Below are positions 12,764-25,737 of a DNA stretch of 64,000 nucleotides, one piece after another (within the stretch, counting starts at the first letter, position 1; each line of letters opens with the position of its first letter). Location: the NCBI RefSeq assembly GCF_030272615.1, contig NC_081413.1, positions 603,754,709-603,818,708 on the forward strand, read 5' to 3'. Made by a program: the position numbers and the translations under genes. This DNA comes from Cryptomeria japonica. Lineage: Eukaryota; Streptophyta; Pinopsida; Cupressales; Cupressaceae. The notes under the pieces are model-generated. The model had not been told where the DNA came from. It saw only the letters and a list, made by a program, of their open reading frames with translations, and searched no databases.

Positions 12764-13991
12764 TGTTAGGATAATCGGTGAACAACTGAGAGGAGGGGGG
12801 GTGAATCAGTTGTTAACAGATTATAACATTTAATCCACTAAATAACCTTTAACCAGATTAAGTACCAGTAAAGAATAAATAGATACCGGTAAACAATACA
12901 ACTTAAAAATTAAATAGATAATCAATGCAAATCAACCATACCATATAAAACCATGATTTGTACGTGGAAAACCTAAAAAAGGGAAAAATCACAGTGGGAA
13001 GCCTACCCATAGTCAGATGATACTTTTGTAGAATGTATGTGTTACAATGAGGGGCTTGCACATGCAGGAAGACACAATTCCTAGAAAGTACTGCTCATTA
13101 CTAAAAGAGTCTCACTAACTACAGAGAGGAAACAACCATCTCAAGATAAATGGATAATAATTCAATAGAGTGAATTGCCAGAGATAGCATCTACCATTCT
13201 TGTTTATAGTCCTGGTTAAGCTCAATATCAGAGGCCTTTGACCTATTCCTTAATCCCAATTTGATCACCTATGATCGACCAAATCTCCTTCGCATATGAT
13301 ATTGCATTCTAAGACCACAAATACTTATTCTATTCCCATTCCATGATCTACAATGAGATCTTACATCATTTTATACCAACCCTAAGGCCTAAACCAATTA
13401 GGTCGGCCACCTAAAAGATATTACAATAAGATCAATATATAAATCCATTTTATAATAAAAAATCCATAAATCATCCCAAAAAATTCTGGTAACATGTAGA
13501 GAACACGTTATCATGCTATCAATCCATAACCTAGATAGGTGCCAGACCAATTCTAGGTCGACCACGCCAAAGCAATGTCTTCAAGTAGTTGAAGCACGAT
13601 CAAAGAAATTATTTAGCATCCTCAAATCCATCTAGAAGCTGCACCAACACCACTTATGCATCTTGTCAAGATTCATCAGTGAAATTTTTGCCGATAAAAC
13701 CTTAAACCAGTGCCGGTAAGGGTTTACCAAAGTGTATGATACCATACAATTACCAATTCAATACCATCTGACCATGACATTCTCCAAATGAATGTACCAC
13801 ATGTAACCAAACATATTCCATAGATCTAAACATGCCAAAAGTGTCCAATAGATAGTCTCTTCTGCCGGTAACACTAGATCTTCTACCGGTAACCAAAACC
13901 TGTCTACCTGTAACCAACCATAATAGCTAGTGTTGACATCAACGACAAAACATCAATGCAACACATAATCAATTCATCCATAATGCCAACA
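12764..13991 (-). repeat. Solo Copia LTR nested in Copia-2
   Basis: About 1.23 kb, beginning TGTTAGG and ending GCCAACA. It is similar to the Copia-1 LTRs in the AACTGAGAGG/GGTGAATCAG block and in the ACATCAATGCAACACATAAT block near the other end. A minus-strand TATA box (GGTATAAAATG, near 13371) is present. The flanks are ATCTG (12759-12763) and ATTTG (13992-13996), a target duplication with one change. No internal region, so it arose by LTR-LTR recombination. Confidence 0.87.
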
Positions 13992-15591
13992 ATTTGATTC
14001 TATCTTTATTTTCTTACACATTTTTCCTTCACCAGAGGGCTTGTCCTTAGAGACTTTAGATGCTTTTGTGCCCTTGGTATTGATTTCCTTCACAACTTCA
14101 TCATACTCTCTCTTCATCATCATTAATAGTGACATATACCCTTGATCTTTTTTTCTTCTTTCTATGGTCACCTTTGTCAGATGATTTAGCTTGTGATTTA
14201 TCTAAGCTTGCTAGCTTTATGCGAATCGAAGGAGGGTGTAGAGCTTCTAGTTTGTTTTGGCTTCGGGGTCGAGGCTTCCAAACTGATTGATTCAACTTTG
14301 ACTAGCCTCTCCTCTACAACTTGCTGGGTTCTCTTCCAAGCTTCTCAGATTTCTTCTTTTGTAATGCCAATGCTCTTTGTGTACTCCTCTACTTCTTTTC
14401 TACTTTATGGACTATTTTAGGTTTCTTGAATTGGCTATGCAATTGCAAGTCTTTCTTTGCAAATGTGCCAAATCTCTCCTCTAATGCACCTAATGGCTTA
14501 CTCAACAAATTTTGAGCATACATATCCAATATATGAGAATCCATTTCATACCCCATGGACATGATCTAGACTATCCTTGGTTCTACTACTTCCATCAAGC
14601 ATTGATCAGTGTCAACTATGAAGCATATTATATCATTGTACTTCTCAATAATTAATTTAGGGATTCTTTCCCTATCTTGCACTTTGAAAGTTCTTTAAAT
14701 AACCCCAAAGAGTAGCTTTCTGGGCCTTATTATCACCAATGTTGTATAAAAGTTCTTTGATTTGAACTGGTACTGGCTTGTTTCTTGCCCATTGGACATG
14801 ACCAACTCCAGGAACCTCATTCATGAAATAGAAGAGAAAACATGGGATCAAAGTACCACTCTTTCCTACTTTATCTTGGCCAGTTTCTTCATTATCTCAC
14901 TCCACAATAATTCACATAAGTCGTATTCTTTATTCTCTTTAACCATCTCATAGGCTGCATAGATTGCGGTACCAGATACAGAGTTCTCCCGAACTAGAGT
15001 GATGTATCTTGTATCCAATCACCATTGAGGAAAATCTAACATCGTGCTCAAGTATATAATTGATTGTCATTTCCCTTTTCACAAATCTTGATTTGGTTGT
15101 ATCAGTGACAACTTGGTTCTTCACGGATTTCAGTGTATGCAATGTACCAGATGAACACAAACTAGTTACAACCTTGATCTCATCCTTAGGGATCATAAGT
15201 GGCTTGCTCAACCACATGAACTCATCATGAATCCTTCTTAGCACAACCGTATCCATTTATTTTCATCTAAGATCAGGAATTTGCCACACTAAGCAAAGTT
15301 ATCCTTCTCCATCACCTTAAATTCCAGTTTGAGCTTGAAATCATCTCCTAACAGTTGCTTGGAGTATAAATTTAACAAATATGAGCTCCTGAATTCTTCA
15401 AGATTTGTGTGAATGTAAACCCTAATATCATCGACATGCAGAACACTATATGGAACTGAGAAAAATGCACCAAGTGGATCTAATTCTACTGATTTGAATG
15501 GTGGTTTCTTGAATTTGGGGTGAGATCTTTTAGTGATATCAACAACCAATGGAGTATCCATTTTCAAAATTCTTGTTTTGAAAAGTTTCAT
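13992..15591 (-). pseudogene. Copia-2 unrecognised protein, N-terminal half
   Basis: A run of minus-strand coding pieces: 15289-15591 (begins MKLFKTRILKMDTPLVVD), 14948-15256 (WLSKPLMIPKDEIKVVTSL), then SMGYEMDSHILDMYAQNLLS and a lysine-rich linker with GDHRKKKKRSRVYV and NDDEERV. Several stops and frame changes interrupt it. The composition changes from globular-looking to charged and low-complexity toward the C-terminus. I do not recognise a family. It lies on the same strand as gag, so it would be made from the same LTR transcript. Confidence 0.6.
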
Positions 15592-16149
15592 GGATAAATA
15601 CCTTCTCGCCAGACTAGGATTTCACACGAAAATCTTCTTGTGGCTTCAATCTTTAGGAAATGTGCTTACATATCTCTCTAAACCTCTATCTCTTCGAATA
15701 CAAAGTGAAATGAGAGGCTTAGGTTTCCTCTTTTTCATTCGTATATGTAACATTTTGGTGTAATAAATTCACTTGCCCTAAACCTTCCTTGCTATCTCAG
15801 TCTACTCCACAAAATTCATCTGTAGATCTTCAATATCCCTCAAATTCTTCTGGATATCATCCCAAATTGTTTGCGATGTCCCAATACAACTTCTACTAGC
15901 CTGTCAGATTCAGGTACCAACTTCTAGTAGGGAGAAATAGGATTTTCTTGAAAACTCCCCTAGGTCAAAGGTCTTAAATCAATTCCTAGAGGAATTTCCA
16001 GCACTAGATTCAGGTGTGGACCCATTCCCCGGATTAGTATCATTATTCTTTACCCATGTCTTCATCTATTGATTCCTGATCTCATCCACTTTTTCTTTTC
16101 TTTTATCATCTGTCTGCACATTCTTTTTCTTGTCTATCATACCATTTGT
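15592..16149 (-). other. Copia-2 interval between gag and the downstream protein
   Basis: Stops occur in all minus-strand frames. Short codon-like stretches suggest decayed coding sequence, but nothing nameable. A 76-codon plus-strand frame here is antisense to the element and probably chance. Confidence 0.4.
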
Positions 16150-17099
16150 ATTCATATTCTTGCTTCTGCAGAATCTCAGAATGTGACTGATTTGTTGCAA
16201 TTGTTGTATACAACATTTCCTTGTCCAAACCCGTGATTCACTTGATTTGCTCTTGATCTACACTAATTAGCAATGTAACCAAACCTATTACATGCATAAC
16301 ATCTAACATTCCTTCTATTGAAAAATTTATTCATCATACTTTTGCATTCACTTGATTTATGTCCATACTTATTGCATTTGAAATATGGACTAGAGAAAGA
16401 CGAACCATTATGATTCATTCTACTTCTGCATTGAATAGATTTATGACCAAATTTGTTATAAACAAAGAAATTACCATTGAATGATGGATACCTTTAAGCA
16501 TTAGGTTGTCTTACTAGAGACCTTCTAGGTTTGTTCTTCTAATTTGCTTGCTTAGGATTGCTTTGACTAGATCCATAGATTTCACCTTTCTGAAATCCAA
16601 GAGCTTACTTGTTATTTGTACTCTTCTATCTTTCAAACATCACATCAAGTTTAACTGAGCTAACCTTGAAATTCTCCTTGTAATCATTTCTAGTCACAAG
16701 TTCATCCCTAAGAATGACAATACTCTTTTAAAGTTCTTCCCTATGGTGTTTGGATTCTTGTAGATCAAGCTTTAGTTGGCCAATCTCACAATCAAGTCTA
16801 TAGAATTCATTAGTTCTTTCTTTTAAGGATTGATTTAAATTCTCTTCATTCCTCTTTCTTCCTTCAATTTTCTTGGTCAACCCCATCACTATAGATTCCA
16901 TGCTTTTTCATTATTTCTTCTTTAGCTTTTCACAAAGTTCCTTTCTCTTTTCCCTCGATTTACTTAGTTACTCTTTCAATGACTAAATGAAATTCTTAGC
17001 ATCCTTAAGACTCCCTTGTAATTCCTGGGCTTCAACTTTGGATTGATCAAGATCATCTAGTGCAACTAAGAGTTGTTGTTGAAGACCACAGTAATCCAT
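16150..17099 (-). pseudogene. Copia-2 gag-like protein: coiled coil plus tandem zinc knuckles
   Basis: Reading from an ATG at 17099, the minus strand encodes a coiled-coil stretch (DLDQSKVEAQELQGSLKDA, REKRKELCEKLKKK, CEIGQLKLDLQESKHH) and then three knuckle-like units. The first is decayed (VYNKFGHKSIQCRSRM). The second is intact, FKCNKYGHKSSECKS (CX2CX4HX4C, near 16330-16390). The third is CYACNRFGYIANQCRS, where the His is replaced by Tyr. Several in-frame TAG/TAA codons break it. The layout is that of plant Copia gag proteins. It starts about 70 bp inside the 5' LTR and primer site, the normal gag position. Confidence 0.78.
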
Positions 17100-17151
17100 T
17101 GAATCTCCTTCCTGGATCTTCCTGAAGCTATTAAAATTCCTCTGAATAACC

Positions 17152-17167
17152 AAGCTCTGATACTAAT
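17152..17167 (-). other. Copia-2 primer binding site
   Basis: The minus strand reads TAGTATCAGAGCTTGG next to the LTR edge; one base differs from the initiator-Met primer site TGGTATCAGAGC. Confidence 0.85.
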
Positions 17168-18196
17168 TTTTAGAATTAAGGAACACTAAAATGGGGGGTG
17201 AATCAGTGTTTTGCAAACTTTGATATTATTAATCTATTCTTTTAACCATTTAATGCATTTAATCAAAATAAAGATACAAGAACATAAAATGAACAACCAC
17301 AACACCATAACACAAATATTTTATACATGGAGACCCTATTAGGGGAAAAACCATGGTGGGGATGAACCCACAAAATGAGTATGCTCTATTACAATATTAC
17401 AATGGGAATTCGCATGAATTCAAGCACACTACCTAGAGATCACTACTCAAAAGGAGGCTCACTACCTAAAAAATCATTAACAAAAGATAACTGAAATATC
17501 TAAACTAAAGAACAACATCTACAAATGCCAAAGTATAGTTTTGGTCAAGCAGAATAAAATGATTTCTTCCACTTCATCTCTGGCTGCTCTATTACACTGT
17601 TCTTCTATGAATCTGGAGCATAGATCTCTATCTTGTGCACATGAAACTATGCACAATAGATCACCAACACGTTTTTCATACTCAAAATGATTAAAAATGT
17701 TGATTATATATATCCGCAACATGAAATCATATCCATCGCTAGTCAGGTCAAGAACACTTAATACATTATTGAAAGGTGTATGAACTGTTAGCTAAACCTC
17801 CTGGATCTCAAATCCAATCACCAAAACTACTCCATCAAATCCACACAATGGTCAACTACACAAGTCAGCTTGTTCTACACTGACAGACTAGAACCCTGTA
17901 CTCAGAGGCTTGTATCATGCATACCAATCACCATGGGAGACCAAGACTTTGGAATAAGTTGTTCCATGCACCCATCTACCTTACTTTAGATCCGCAACAT
18001 AAAATGGTAACCTAAGAATAAATCCAGACCGAAATACTGAACATTGTTAGATGCTCTATTCTAGGTTTGTTGGACTTAAAAAAATCAACAATATGAATTT
18101 CAGTATTGATCAAATGAAGTAATGTGGATGGGATCACTGACTTGCGTTGCCATCAATGACAACACTTGATAACTTGTGTAATGTCTCTTGCCAACT
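17168..18196 (-). repeat. Copia-2 5' LTR
   Basis: About 1.03 kb. The inner edge carries the complement of the TGATTCACCCCCC block (GGGGGGTGAATCAG near 17193), and AAACCATGGTGGGGATGAAC follows near 17350. The outer edge ends CTCTTGCCAACT near 18196. Its outer half matches 10362-10972. Confidence 0.85.
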
Positions 18197-19559
18197 CCAG
18201 ATACCAAAGAGACAAGATACACCAAGCCCCCAGGGACTTCAAGATCTTACTACTCTAATATCAAGATAGAAGGGACAACACATGAAAGAGGAAAAGAGCA
18301 TGACTACACGGGCCTAGCAATATTTTCTTACTAAGAGTCATGAAAAAAGAAAACACCAAATTACAAAGAAAAAGGCTCAGTTTGAAAAGCAAGTTGAATA
18401 TTGAAAACATGACATTGGTATGTGCATAAACTATAATGTATATATACCTTATCATGCATCCAAAATTGCACATACCTTAGTAGGAGAAATAGATTTAAGG
18501 TAGCATGCATCCAAAAGACAAGTATGTTACCACAATGAAATGTCCCCAAGAAAGGACAAATCAAAGGATATTGGTCAAAAAATATATAGGAAAAAAAAAG
18601 CACATAACGGATCCACTAACTTTGAGATCAATAATACACTTGTGATAAATAATGTATATCAAGAATAATTATATAGAATTTACCTTATCCCCAAAAGGTT
18701 ATGGAACTACAAGCAAAATGGAAGAAGAGCACAAGAGATAACAAACAAATGTCTTTTCGAGTCAACATGGTAGAGACCAAAAACGAGATCTCAACACTTT
18801 GCATTGTCCTTAAGGAAACTATACAAGAGCACATTGATGAACAATAGTACATATATAACATAAGACAGAGACAACATATGACAGAATTGAGATACAAATA
18901 GAGGAATGTCATAAAAGATCGACGTCTTTATTACCTTGCATTAATAGAGTAACAAGGGTCATCCAAAGAGAAGCTAACATAACACAAACATATCAAGCAA
19001 CACATCATGAGGGAAGCACAATACAAACAATAAAACACACAAAAGAGAATCCATAACACAAATGAAGATAGTCAAGCAAATCATCTTCCTCCTGATCTCT
19101 TTCTTAACATTATTTAGGGATGGTGGACAAGATGCAAGAGGACCACATTGAGCATGCTAGATGGAGCTACTACGAGTTCCAAAAAAGGTCCATGCTCTAC
19201 TGATGAATCAAATTTTTTTGTCACTAGGAGCTAGAGAGTTAATACTTTTAACAAATGTGAAGACAACTCATGATTAATCTCAACAAGCTCATACATAGCA
19301 TCATAATAATTAGGATCAACATTTTTAGCATGAACAACATTATCATCATCTATATCATTATCTAAATTAATAAAAATAGGATCTTTAAAATGAAAAGAAG
19401 TTGAACCATCATTTCTTTGAGCATTTTTAGCTTAGGGTATTTGAGTTGAACTTCCTTCCTAGGGTTAGGTGAAGGCTTAAAAAATGGGATCAAATCAATA
19501 TTTGGTTTCATTAGAGAGGAAATGGTTTGGGAAGAAAGTTCACGAGCCTTAACATGACA
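18197..19559. other. Unassigned sequence, possibly gypsy-derived at its right end
   Basis: No intact gene. Minus-strand fragments near 19240-19340 (DPNYYDAMYELVEINHEL) look like an acidic linker seen between protease and RT in gypsy polyproteins, continuing the gag-protease remnant to the right. The small frames at 18261-18912 show no recognisable content. Confidence 0.4.
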
Positions 19560-20720
19560 TCTTCATCAATGTTCTCTCACACAATGATTCTTTTTAGTTT
19601 TAGTTATGACTTTTGAAGGTTGAGGATCAATTGACATAGGCTTGTTTTCTTCCCTTATAGGGGGAGGAACTAAAGAAACTCCAATGGTTTGAGATTTACA
19701 TGATGTTAAGTGCTTTCCTTTATAAGACGTAGGAGGTGGGACTATAGCATATATAGGAGGAATAGAAGGAGTAGGAAGAAGACCAAGTCCATTATGAGGA
19801 AGAGCAATATCCATGGGTGTAGGGTCTATAGGTTTACTCAAGGCCAATATCATCTCATTTTTTGGTTTTTGATAAGATAAGAAAATGATTCCATTTCGAG
19901 GCTTTGAGGGCTCAGGTTGTTTAGGCCAAAAGTAATCAATAGTGAAATTTCCATGCTTTGTTATGGGTTGGTAAAGGCGTTAATTAATTTTTATAATAGT
20001 GACATTATAAGGGAGTTTCAAACATTTATGAATTGTAGAAGGGATATCTTTCATGGAAGAGAGCCATGGATGTCCTAGGTTCACACGAAATTCATACGAT
20101 GTAAGAATAATAGTAAAGGTGACATCTAAGCACTTAGTACAAACCTCAATAGAAAGAGTAATAAAACCAATAGTAGGGAAAGAAAAACCATCATACACCT
20201 TAACCGTAACATAAAATTTATCAAATGTTACTTGATGCAATTATTGAGTAAAAATATGTTCTTTAGTAATCACATTCACCATACATACTAGATCAATGAG
20301 CACCCCTTGTGAGAGTTTGTCTTTGATCTTCACAGTAATATATAATGGACCATCGGGTGCAATAATAGTATCACCAAGATCAAATGTAATGCATAGGTCT
20401 TTTGTAGGTTTAGGTTTGGCAATGAGGTTTACAAATTTATTACGTTTTATACCAAGGTCATTAGGGGAGAGATAAATTGTCTTATACTCAACAACATTGG
20501 TAGAATGAGAAGGCAATAGGTTGGTGAATATTTGGAGGTTTTGTTTAGAAGGAGATACAAATTTATTTGTTTTTCATTCACACTAGCTATGAATATAGTA
20601 TTTTTATCAATAAAGTCTTGAATCTTATTCCTCAACTAAAACATTTCTCATTGTCATGACCTAGTTGACAATGATATTGACAAAAAACTTTAGGATCATG
20701 AGAAGCTGGTATTGGTTCAG
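19560..20720 (-). pseudogene. Decayed Ty3/gypsy gag C-terminus and protease
   Basis: On the minus strand, a zinc-binding gag tail KVFCQYHCQLGHDNEKC (near 20640-20695) is followed by LRNKIQDFIDKNTI. Protease-like sequence follows: LSQGVLIDLVCMVNVI in the position of the active-site loop (the Gly of DxG is lost) and NLGHPWLSSMKDIPSTIHKC, the conserved end of plant gypsy proteases. A proline-rich linker (19566-19853) continues toward where RT should be, but the RT of this family lies on the other strand to the right. Frameshifts at 20241 and 20516 break it. Confidence 0.75.
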
Positions 20721-21559
20721 AATGGTCAATTGGTTTGCTGGGGGAAGTTACAACACATTAGCATTCATCAGCCTCAACATTCTCTTGCACAAAAACAACG
20801 AATTTAAGCATCCCACCCAACATCTACATTTTCTAAAGAATAAAGGGCTTGGGTTCATACCATTGAAATTGGGAGCTCCTAATACTAATTTTCTTTTGAA
20901 TAAAGATGTTAATGTTGTTTATTGTATGGAGACATTTGTTGAAGATATTGATTTGGATTCCTATTAGAATTAATATACTAATGGTCATGCCTAGATCAAT
21001 TCCTTTTGGATCCAAATGATTCCTTAGTCTTTACCATAAATTCTTCATCCATAAAATTTTTTAGCACCAATGATAAGATATCCCTAGTTTAATGTTAACT
21101 TATCAATTGGGATCAATAGGGACCTTCAAACATGGATATTTTTTATAGCAATGAAGCCATCATTGAGTTTATAGAACTTTGAAAGGGTTAACCCTTGGGT
21201 GATCATAAATCCAGTTTTGCATTGAATATCAACAATATAGCTTACTTTCAAGATTCCATTCCACCTTCTAGTTGCAAAAATGAAAAACTGTAAAAAAATA
21301 AAAATAGGTCTTTAGATGGAAATAAAAAAGCATCTTCTGATTGTAAAAAAGTAAAAATAAAGGACATATCCAAGGGTAAAAATCTCTCTAAGGTGATTGA
21401 GGATGGAAGGATGGATGTACTCCCAATATGTCAAATAAGATCTCCATTATATATTAGCCAAGAAGTTAGAAGAGATTAACCTTAGTACAACAGATAATCA
21501 AAAGATTGTCGACTTTGCCACATCTCTAATAGATACAAAAAAATATAGACTTTACCATA
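20721..21559. other. Junction zone between inverted gypsy halves
   Basis: Between the minus-strand gag remnant and the plus-strand pol remnant. Frames at 20665-20967 (plus) and 20833-21015 (minus) are probably gag sequence read on either strand. An inversion breakpoint is expected here, but I cannot fix it to a base. Confidence 0.4.
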
Positions 21560-24240
21560 TTCTTCACAAAAAGACTAACAAACATTTCTTGGTTATATGT
21601 TAACATGCCTTGACTGGAGCCTAAATTGGTCCTACATTATATACCTCTTTATCTACCAGCAAATCACATCGAAAAAAATGTTAAGAAAGACACAACCATA
21701 GATTGCTCTCTTGGTAAAAGTTGAACTGAAGAAACTATTGAATATCAATTTCATTTTACACATTGATTATTCAAAATGGATCTCTAATTTGGTACTAGTC
21801 ACCAAACCCACTAAAGGCATAAATATTTGCACATATTTTAGATACTTAAATAAAGCATGTCCAAAACATGGCTTCATTTACCAAACATTGACATGATTGT
21901 AGATCTAACAACTAGTTATGAGATGTTGTCATTAATAGATAGATTTTTTGGTTGTAATCAGATAAGAATGGAACCCAAGGACCAACATAAGACTACCTTC
22001 ACATGTTCCTGGGATACATACTACTAGAACATCATTCCTATTGGAATAAAAAAATTGGACAACTTATCAATGACCTATGACCACTATCTTTCATGACATT
22101 ATGCATACCTTGATGGAGGATTATATGGATGAGCTTCTTGCAAAATCAGTTTTCAAAGACAAACATCTAAATGTATTATTTGTTATCTTTGAAAAATTAG
22201 AATACTATAAGGTCAAACTCAATCCTAATAAATGTGTCTTTGGAGTTCTTTTTAGCAAACTTCTAGGATTCACTTCTTTTCATAGAGGAATTGAGGTAGA
22301 CCTAGCAAAAGGGAAATAAATCATTAACATTCCTCCACCAAGAAATATAACACAACTTCACAGTCTTCAAAACATCCACATATTCATCACATAACTAGCA
22401 GACAAATACAAAAATATTCAACATTTTCTTCAAAAGGGTGAACCCTTCAAATGGACAAAACAATTTTAATCGTCCTTCCAACAAGTCAAAGACAATTCAT
22501 TTTCACCACTAGTGTTGATGCCTCCTATACAAGGGAAGTCAATGATTATGCATATTTCAACTACAACATTGGCACTAGGGGCCCTCTTGGCACAACATGA
22601 TGAAGAAGGAAAACAAAGAGCCATATATTATATTAGTTGCACACTAGTAGAGTATGATCTCAATTGTACACATATTGAATGCACATGTTTAGCAGTTGTT
22701 TTTGCCACCTAGAAGCTACAAAATTATATGCGAAATCACCAAATTGAGCTTGTGGCAAAGATAGATCTACTCAAATACTTGCTTAACAAAGCAGCCCTCA
22801 CTAGTAGACTAGAAAAGTGGGCAATGATCTTGAGTAATTTTGACATAGAATACATTGATTGAAAGACAACCAAGGGACAAATAATAGACAATTGACTTGC
22901 AGATGCCCCTAGAGTAGTAGATCATCCACTTATGTCTAATTTTCTATATGAATCAATATTCATAGTGATAACATCAACGAAATGGAAGTTGTACTTTGAT
23001 GATTCTTACACACAAGATGGGTTAGGAGTAGGAATTATTTTAATCACACATCAAGAAGAATGCCATTCCAAAGTGTTAAAGAATAGCTTTCCCATGCACA
23101 AATAACATAGCAAAGTATGAGGCACTTATCACAGGTGTTGGAATAATTGTCAAATAGATGATTAAAAAGCTTCATGTGTATGTCAATTATTAGCTAGTCC
23201 TTAGCCAAGTCAACAATGATTAGATGATAAAGGATGAAAAACTTGTTCCCTTCAAAATTATAGTGGATGACTATAAAAGCTATTGTGATGAAATTGTCTT
23301 TGAAAAAATTTCAAGAGTACATAATAGAGAACTAGATGCCATGGCTACAATTGGATCCTTAGTTGACATTCCTAACAATGAGCCACTGTATGATTTCATG
23401 GTAGAATAGTTGATGATGTCTACTTTTGATGTTCCCAGCCTAAACTCAGGTGTGATATTTATTTTTTTAACTCTTTAACTCGTGTGTTAACTTGTTGGTC
23501 CCAACTCACCCTGGTACAATAACATATATGCCTATCTACATGATTAAACTCTTCCCCCAAAACTATCAAATCACCAATGGAAAACCCTGGTACAATAACA
23601 TATATAGCAAAGGAGTTTGGACTTGATACACTTCTAAGATGTCTCGATGTCGATGAAGAAATAAAGTCTTTATGCGAGGTACATGATGGTATATGTGGAG
23701 CCCATTCCAGTCATCCTAGCTTGGCTAAAAAGCTCATGATGACTAGATACTATTGGCTCAACATGGAACACGACACTTATAGATTTGTTAAGAAATATCA
23801 CCAATACAAAATTCATGGAGATATCATTCATGCACAAGTGGAGGAACTTTAGATCTCACATCTCCTTGGCCCTTCTCTCAATGGATGCTCAACCTCATGG
23901 GTAAGATTCAACCTACCTCTACTACTAAGTACAAGTTCATCCCTACTACCACTAAGTATTTCACGAAGTGTATTGAAGCCATCCCTCTTATCTATGTTAT
24001 CAAAAATCAAATCACAAAGTTTATCCTCAATTAATTCATATTCTAGTATGATATTCTTCTCTCCATTGCCACTAACAAAGATCATCCCTTTAAAAATAAA
24101 GATGTGCATGAGCTTTGTGACAAGTTTCACATCCAAGACCATTTTGCCGCAGAATATTCTCCTTAGAGTAATGGCCAAGCTGAGGCATCTAACAAAGCTA
24201 TACTAAAAGAAGTTCAACCATATTTTTATAGATTCAACTA
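21560..24240 (+). pseudogene. Decayed Ty3/gypsy pol: RT, RNase H, integrase
   Basis: In order: RT (VKVELKKLLN, DYSKWISNLVLVTKP, YLNKACPKHGF; the catalytic motif YVDD reads YMDE near 22125), RT-linked RNase H (TTLALGALLAQHDEEGKQRA), a second RNase H region (KLYFDDSYTQDGLG, RVHNRELDAMATIGSL) and integrase (HDGICGAHSSHPSLAKKLM). In the zinc site both Cys of CPKC have become Tyr (YHQY), and core Asp residues are Asn (LNLMGK, ATNKD). It is homologous throughout to 54260-57400 but far more decayed. Many stops. No LTRs found. Confidence 0.85.
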
Positions 24241-25737
24241 ACTTAGTCATCATTTGTGCTAAAAAGAAGTTCTATTTAGAGTGGTCTTAAAAAATAATGT
24301 GATATTTATTTCAATTAGATATTTTATCCATTTGCATTTATGGAGAGCCAAATGTTCGAACATGTTTCCTAATTCTTAGACTCATCTAGGAACCACAATT
24401 TCAATGCTTTACTCTAAAACATTCTTCTATATTATGTCATTGTCTTCTCAATGACACACAATGTCAAAATCAAAGAAAATGATTTGTTTTAACAAGAGTA
24501 AATTAAATCACAAATCAACAAATTCTAAGTAAATCATGACATTAGAAATACAAAAGTTTTGTACTCAACAACAACATGGTGAAATATATAACCATGTGCT
24601 TGCACAAGAATATATAATTATAAACAAATTGTTATACACATTAATCTATACCATCTTTACAATAATTTCAGATTAATTAGCAAGATAATAATCATTGTTC
24701 ATAGATTTTATTTAACTCTCAACTTGCTCAAATAAAAAAATACTTTAATTTAAATAGATCTAAAACAAAATATATAAAAACCAAACATAGATATACACAT
24801 GACTATTAAAATTAAAAGCAAATATTTTTAATAAATGTCAATCAATTATTATAGATAAAAAGCTAAATTGGAAAACAATGAAAAAGATTCACGTTATCAG
24901 ATTTCTACCATCCATAAATGTATCATTTAATAGTTTCTAAATTTGATTGTATGTATTCTTTTCTGCATCAAATCAAAAAAAAAATCAACAAATTTTAAAT
25001 TAATTATATAGAAATGGATGTAACTATCATGGACTGTCAAAGTATCATGTCTATGGCCTATTATTCGAATGACTCAAGTGGGAAATGGCGTGGATTTCAC
25101 TGAAAGAAAAGTTGCTTGCAAAAATTCTAAATATATGATATAATAATTGTCTGGAAAGGAAATTTAATATTATTATAGATCATAGTGAACTGGGCGGCTA
25201 ACAGGAATTGTATCTTAAATGTTATTGACAGATATATTCTATTCGCCGAATCGCAACGCGTGAAACGAGTTCAAAATGAGTGAAAATTGCTGAGACACGC
25301 AACAAATTAAATTGTCTTACGATCTCATCAAAGGCCGGCAATAAAGAATAAACAATGAATTCTGACAACATCAGAATTTGACAACATATCATTCAGACAA
25401 ATGAATGGTGTAAGAAAAGAAAGAGTGATTGAGATTGACTCGGCATATCGAAAATCACGAAAGACAGTAGGCGAGAAATTAGGGCAAAATATTGACATCA
25501 AACTCGGCGCGCCAAACTGAGGTATGTCCTTGTCATTCCACGTGAAGGTGTGATGATAGATGATTGTGACTCTAAATTTTAGGTTAAATAGATCTATGGT
25601 AGTTTAAGTTGTAATTGTGTATATTTATTAATAAATATTTTGGATCATATTCACTAGTAGATAGAGGAGTGTAATGGGTACGGTAGTAGGAAGAGTGTTT
25701 AGAAAGAACTAGGGAGAATAAGTCTTATGATGATCAT
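24241..25737. other. AT-rich sequence without recognised features
   Basis: No coding frame of note on either strand. A short GC-richer patch with CGGCGCGCC lies near 25504, unremarkable otherwise. Confidence 0.4.

Larger units (their letters stand above)
10362..18196 (-). mobile_element. Copia-2: gag-bearing, pol-less Copia-type element
   Basis: Minus-strand LTR element. The 5' LTR is 17168-18196 and the 3' LTR is truncated (10362-10972). A primer site adjoins the 5' LTR and a polypurine tract adjoins the 3' LTR. Inside, the only recognisable retroelement gene is a gag-like protein (16150-17099). No protease, integrase or RT motif is visible; instead a long unrecognised coiled-coil coding region (11230-15591) follows gag on the same strand. 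This resembles non-autonomous gag-only LTR elements that must borrow pol from a relative. The 3' LTR lacks about 490 bp of its outer part, removed at the junction with repeat A'. A solo LTR sits at 12764-13991. Confidence 0.8.
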
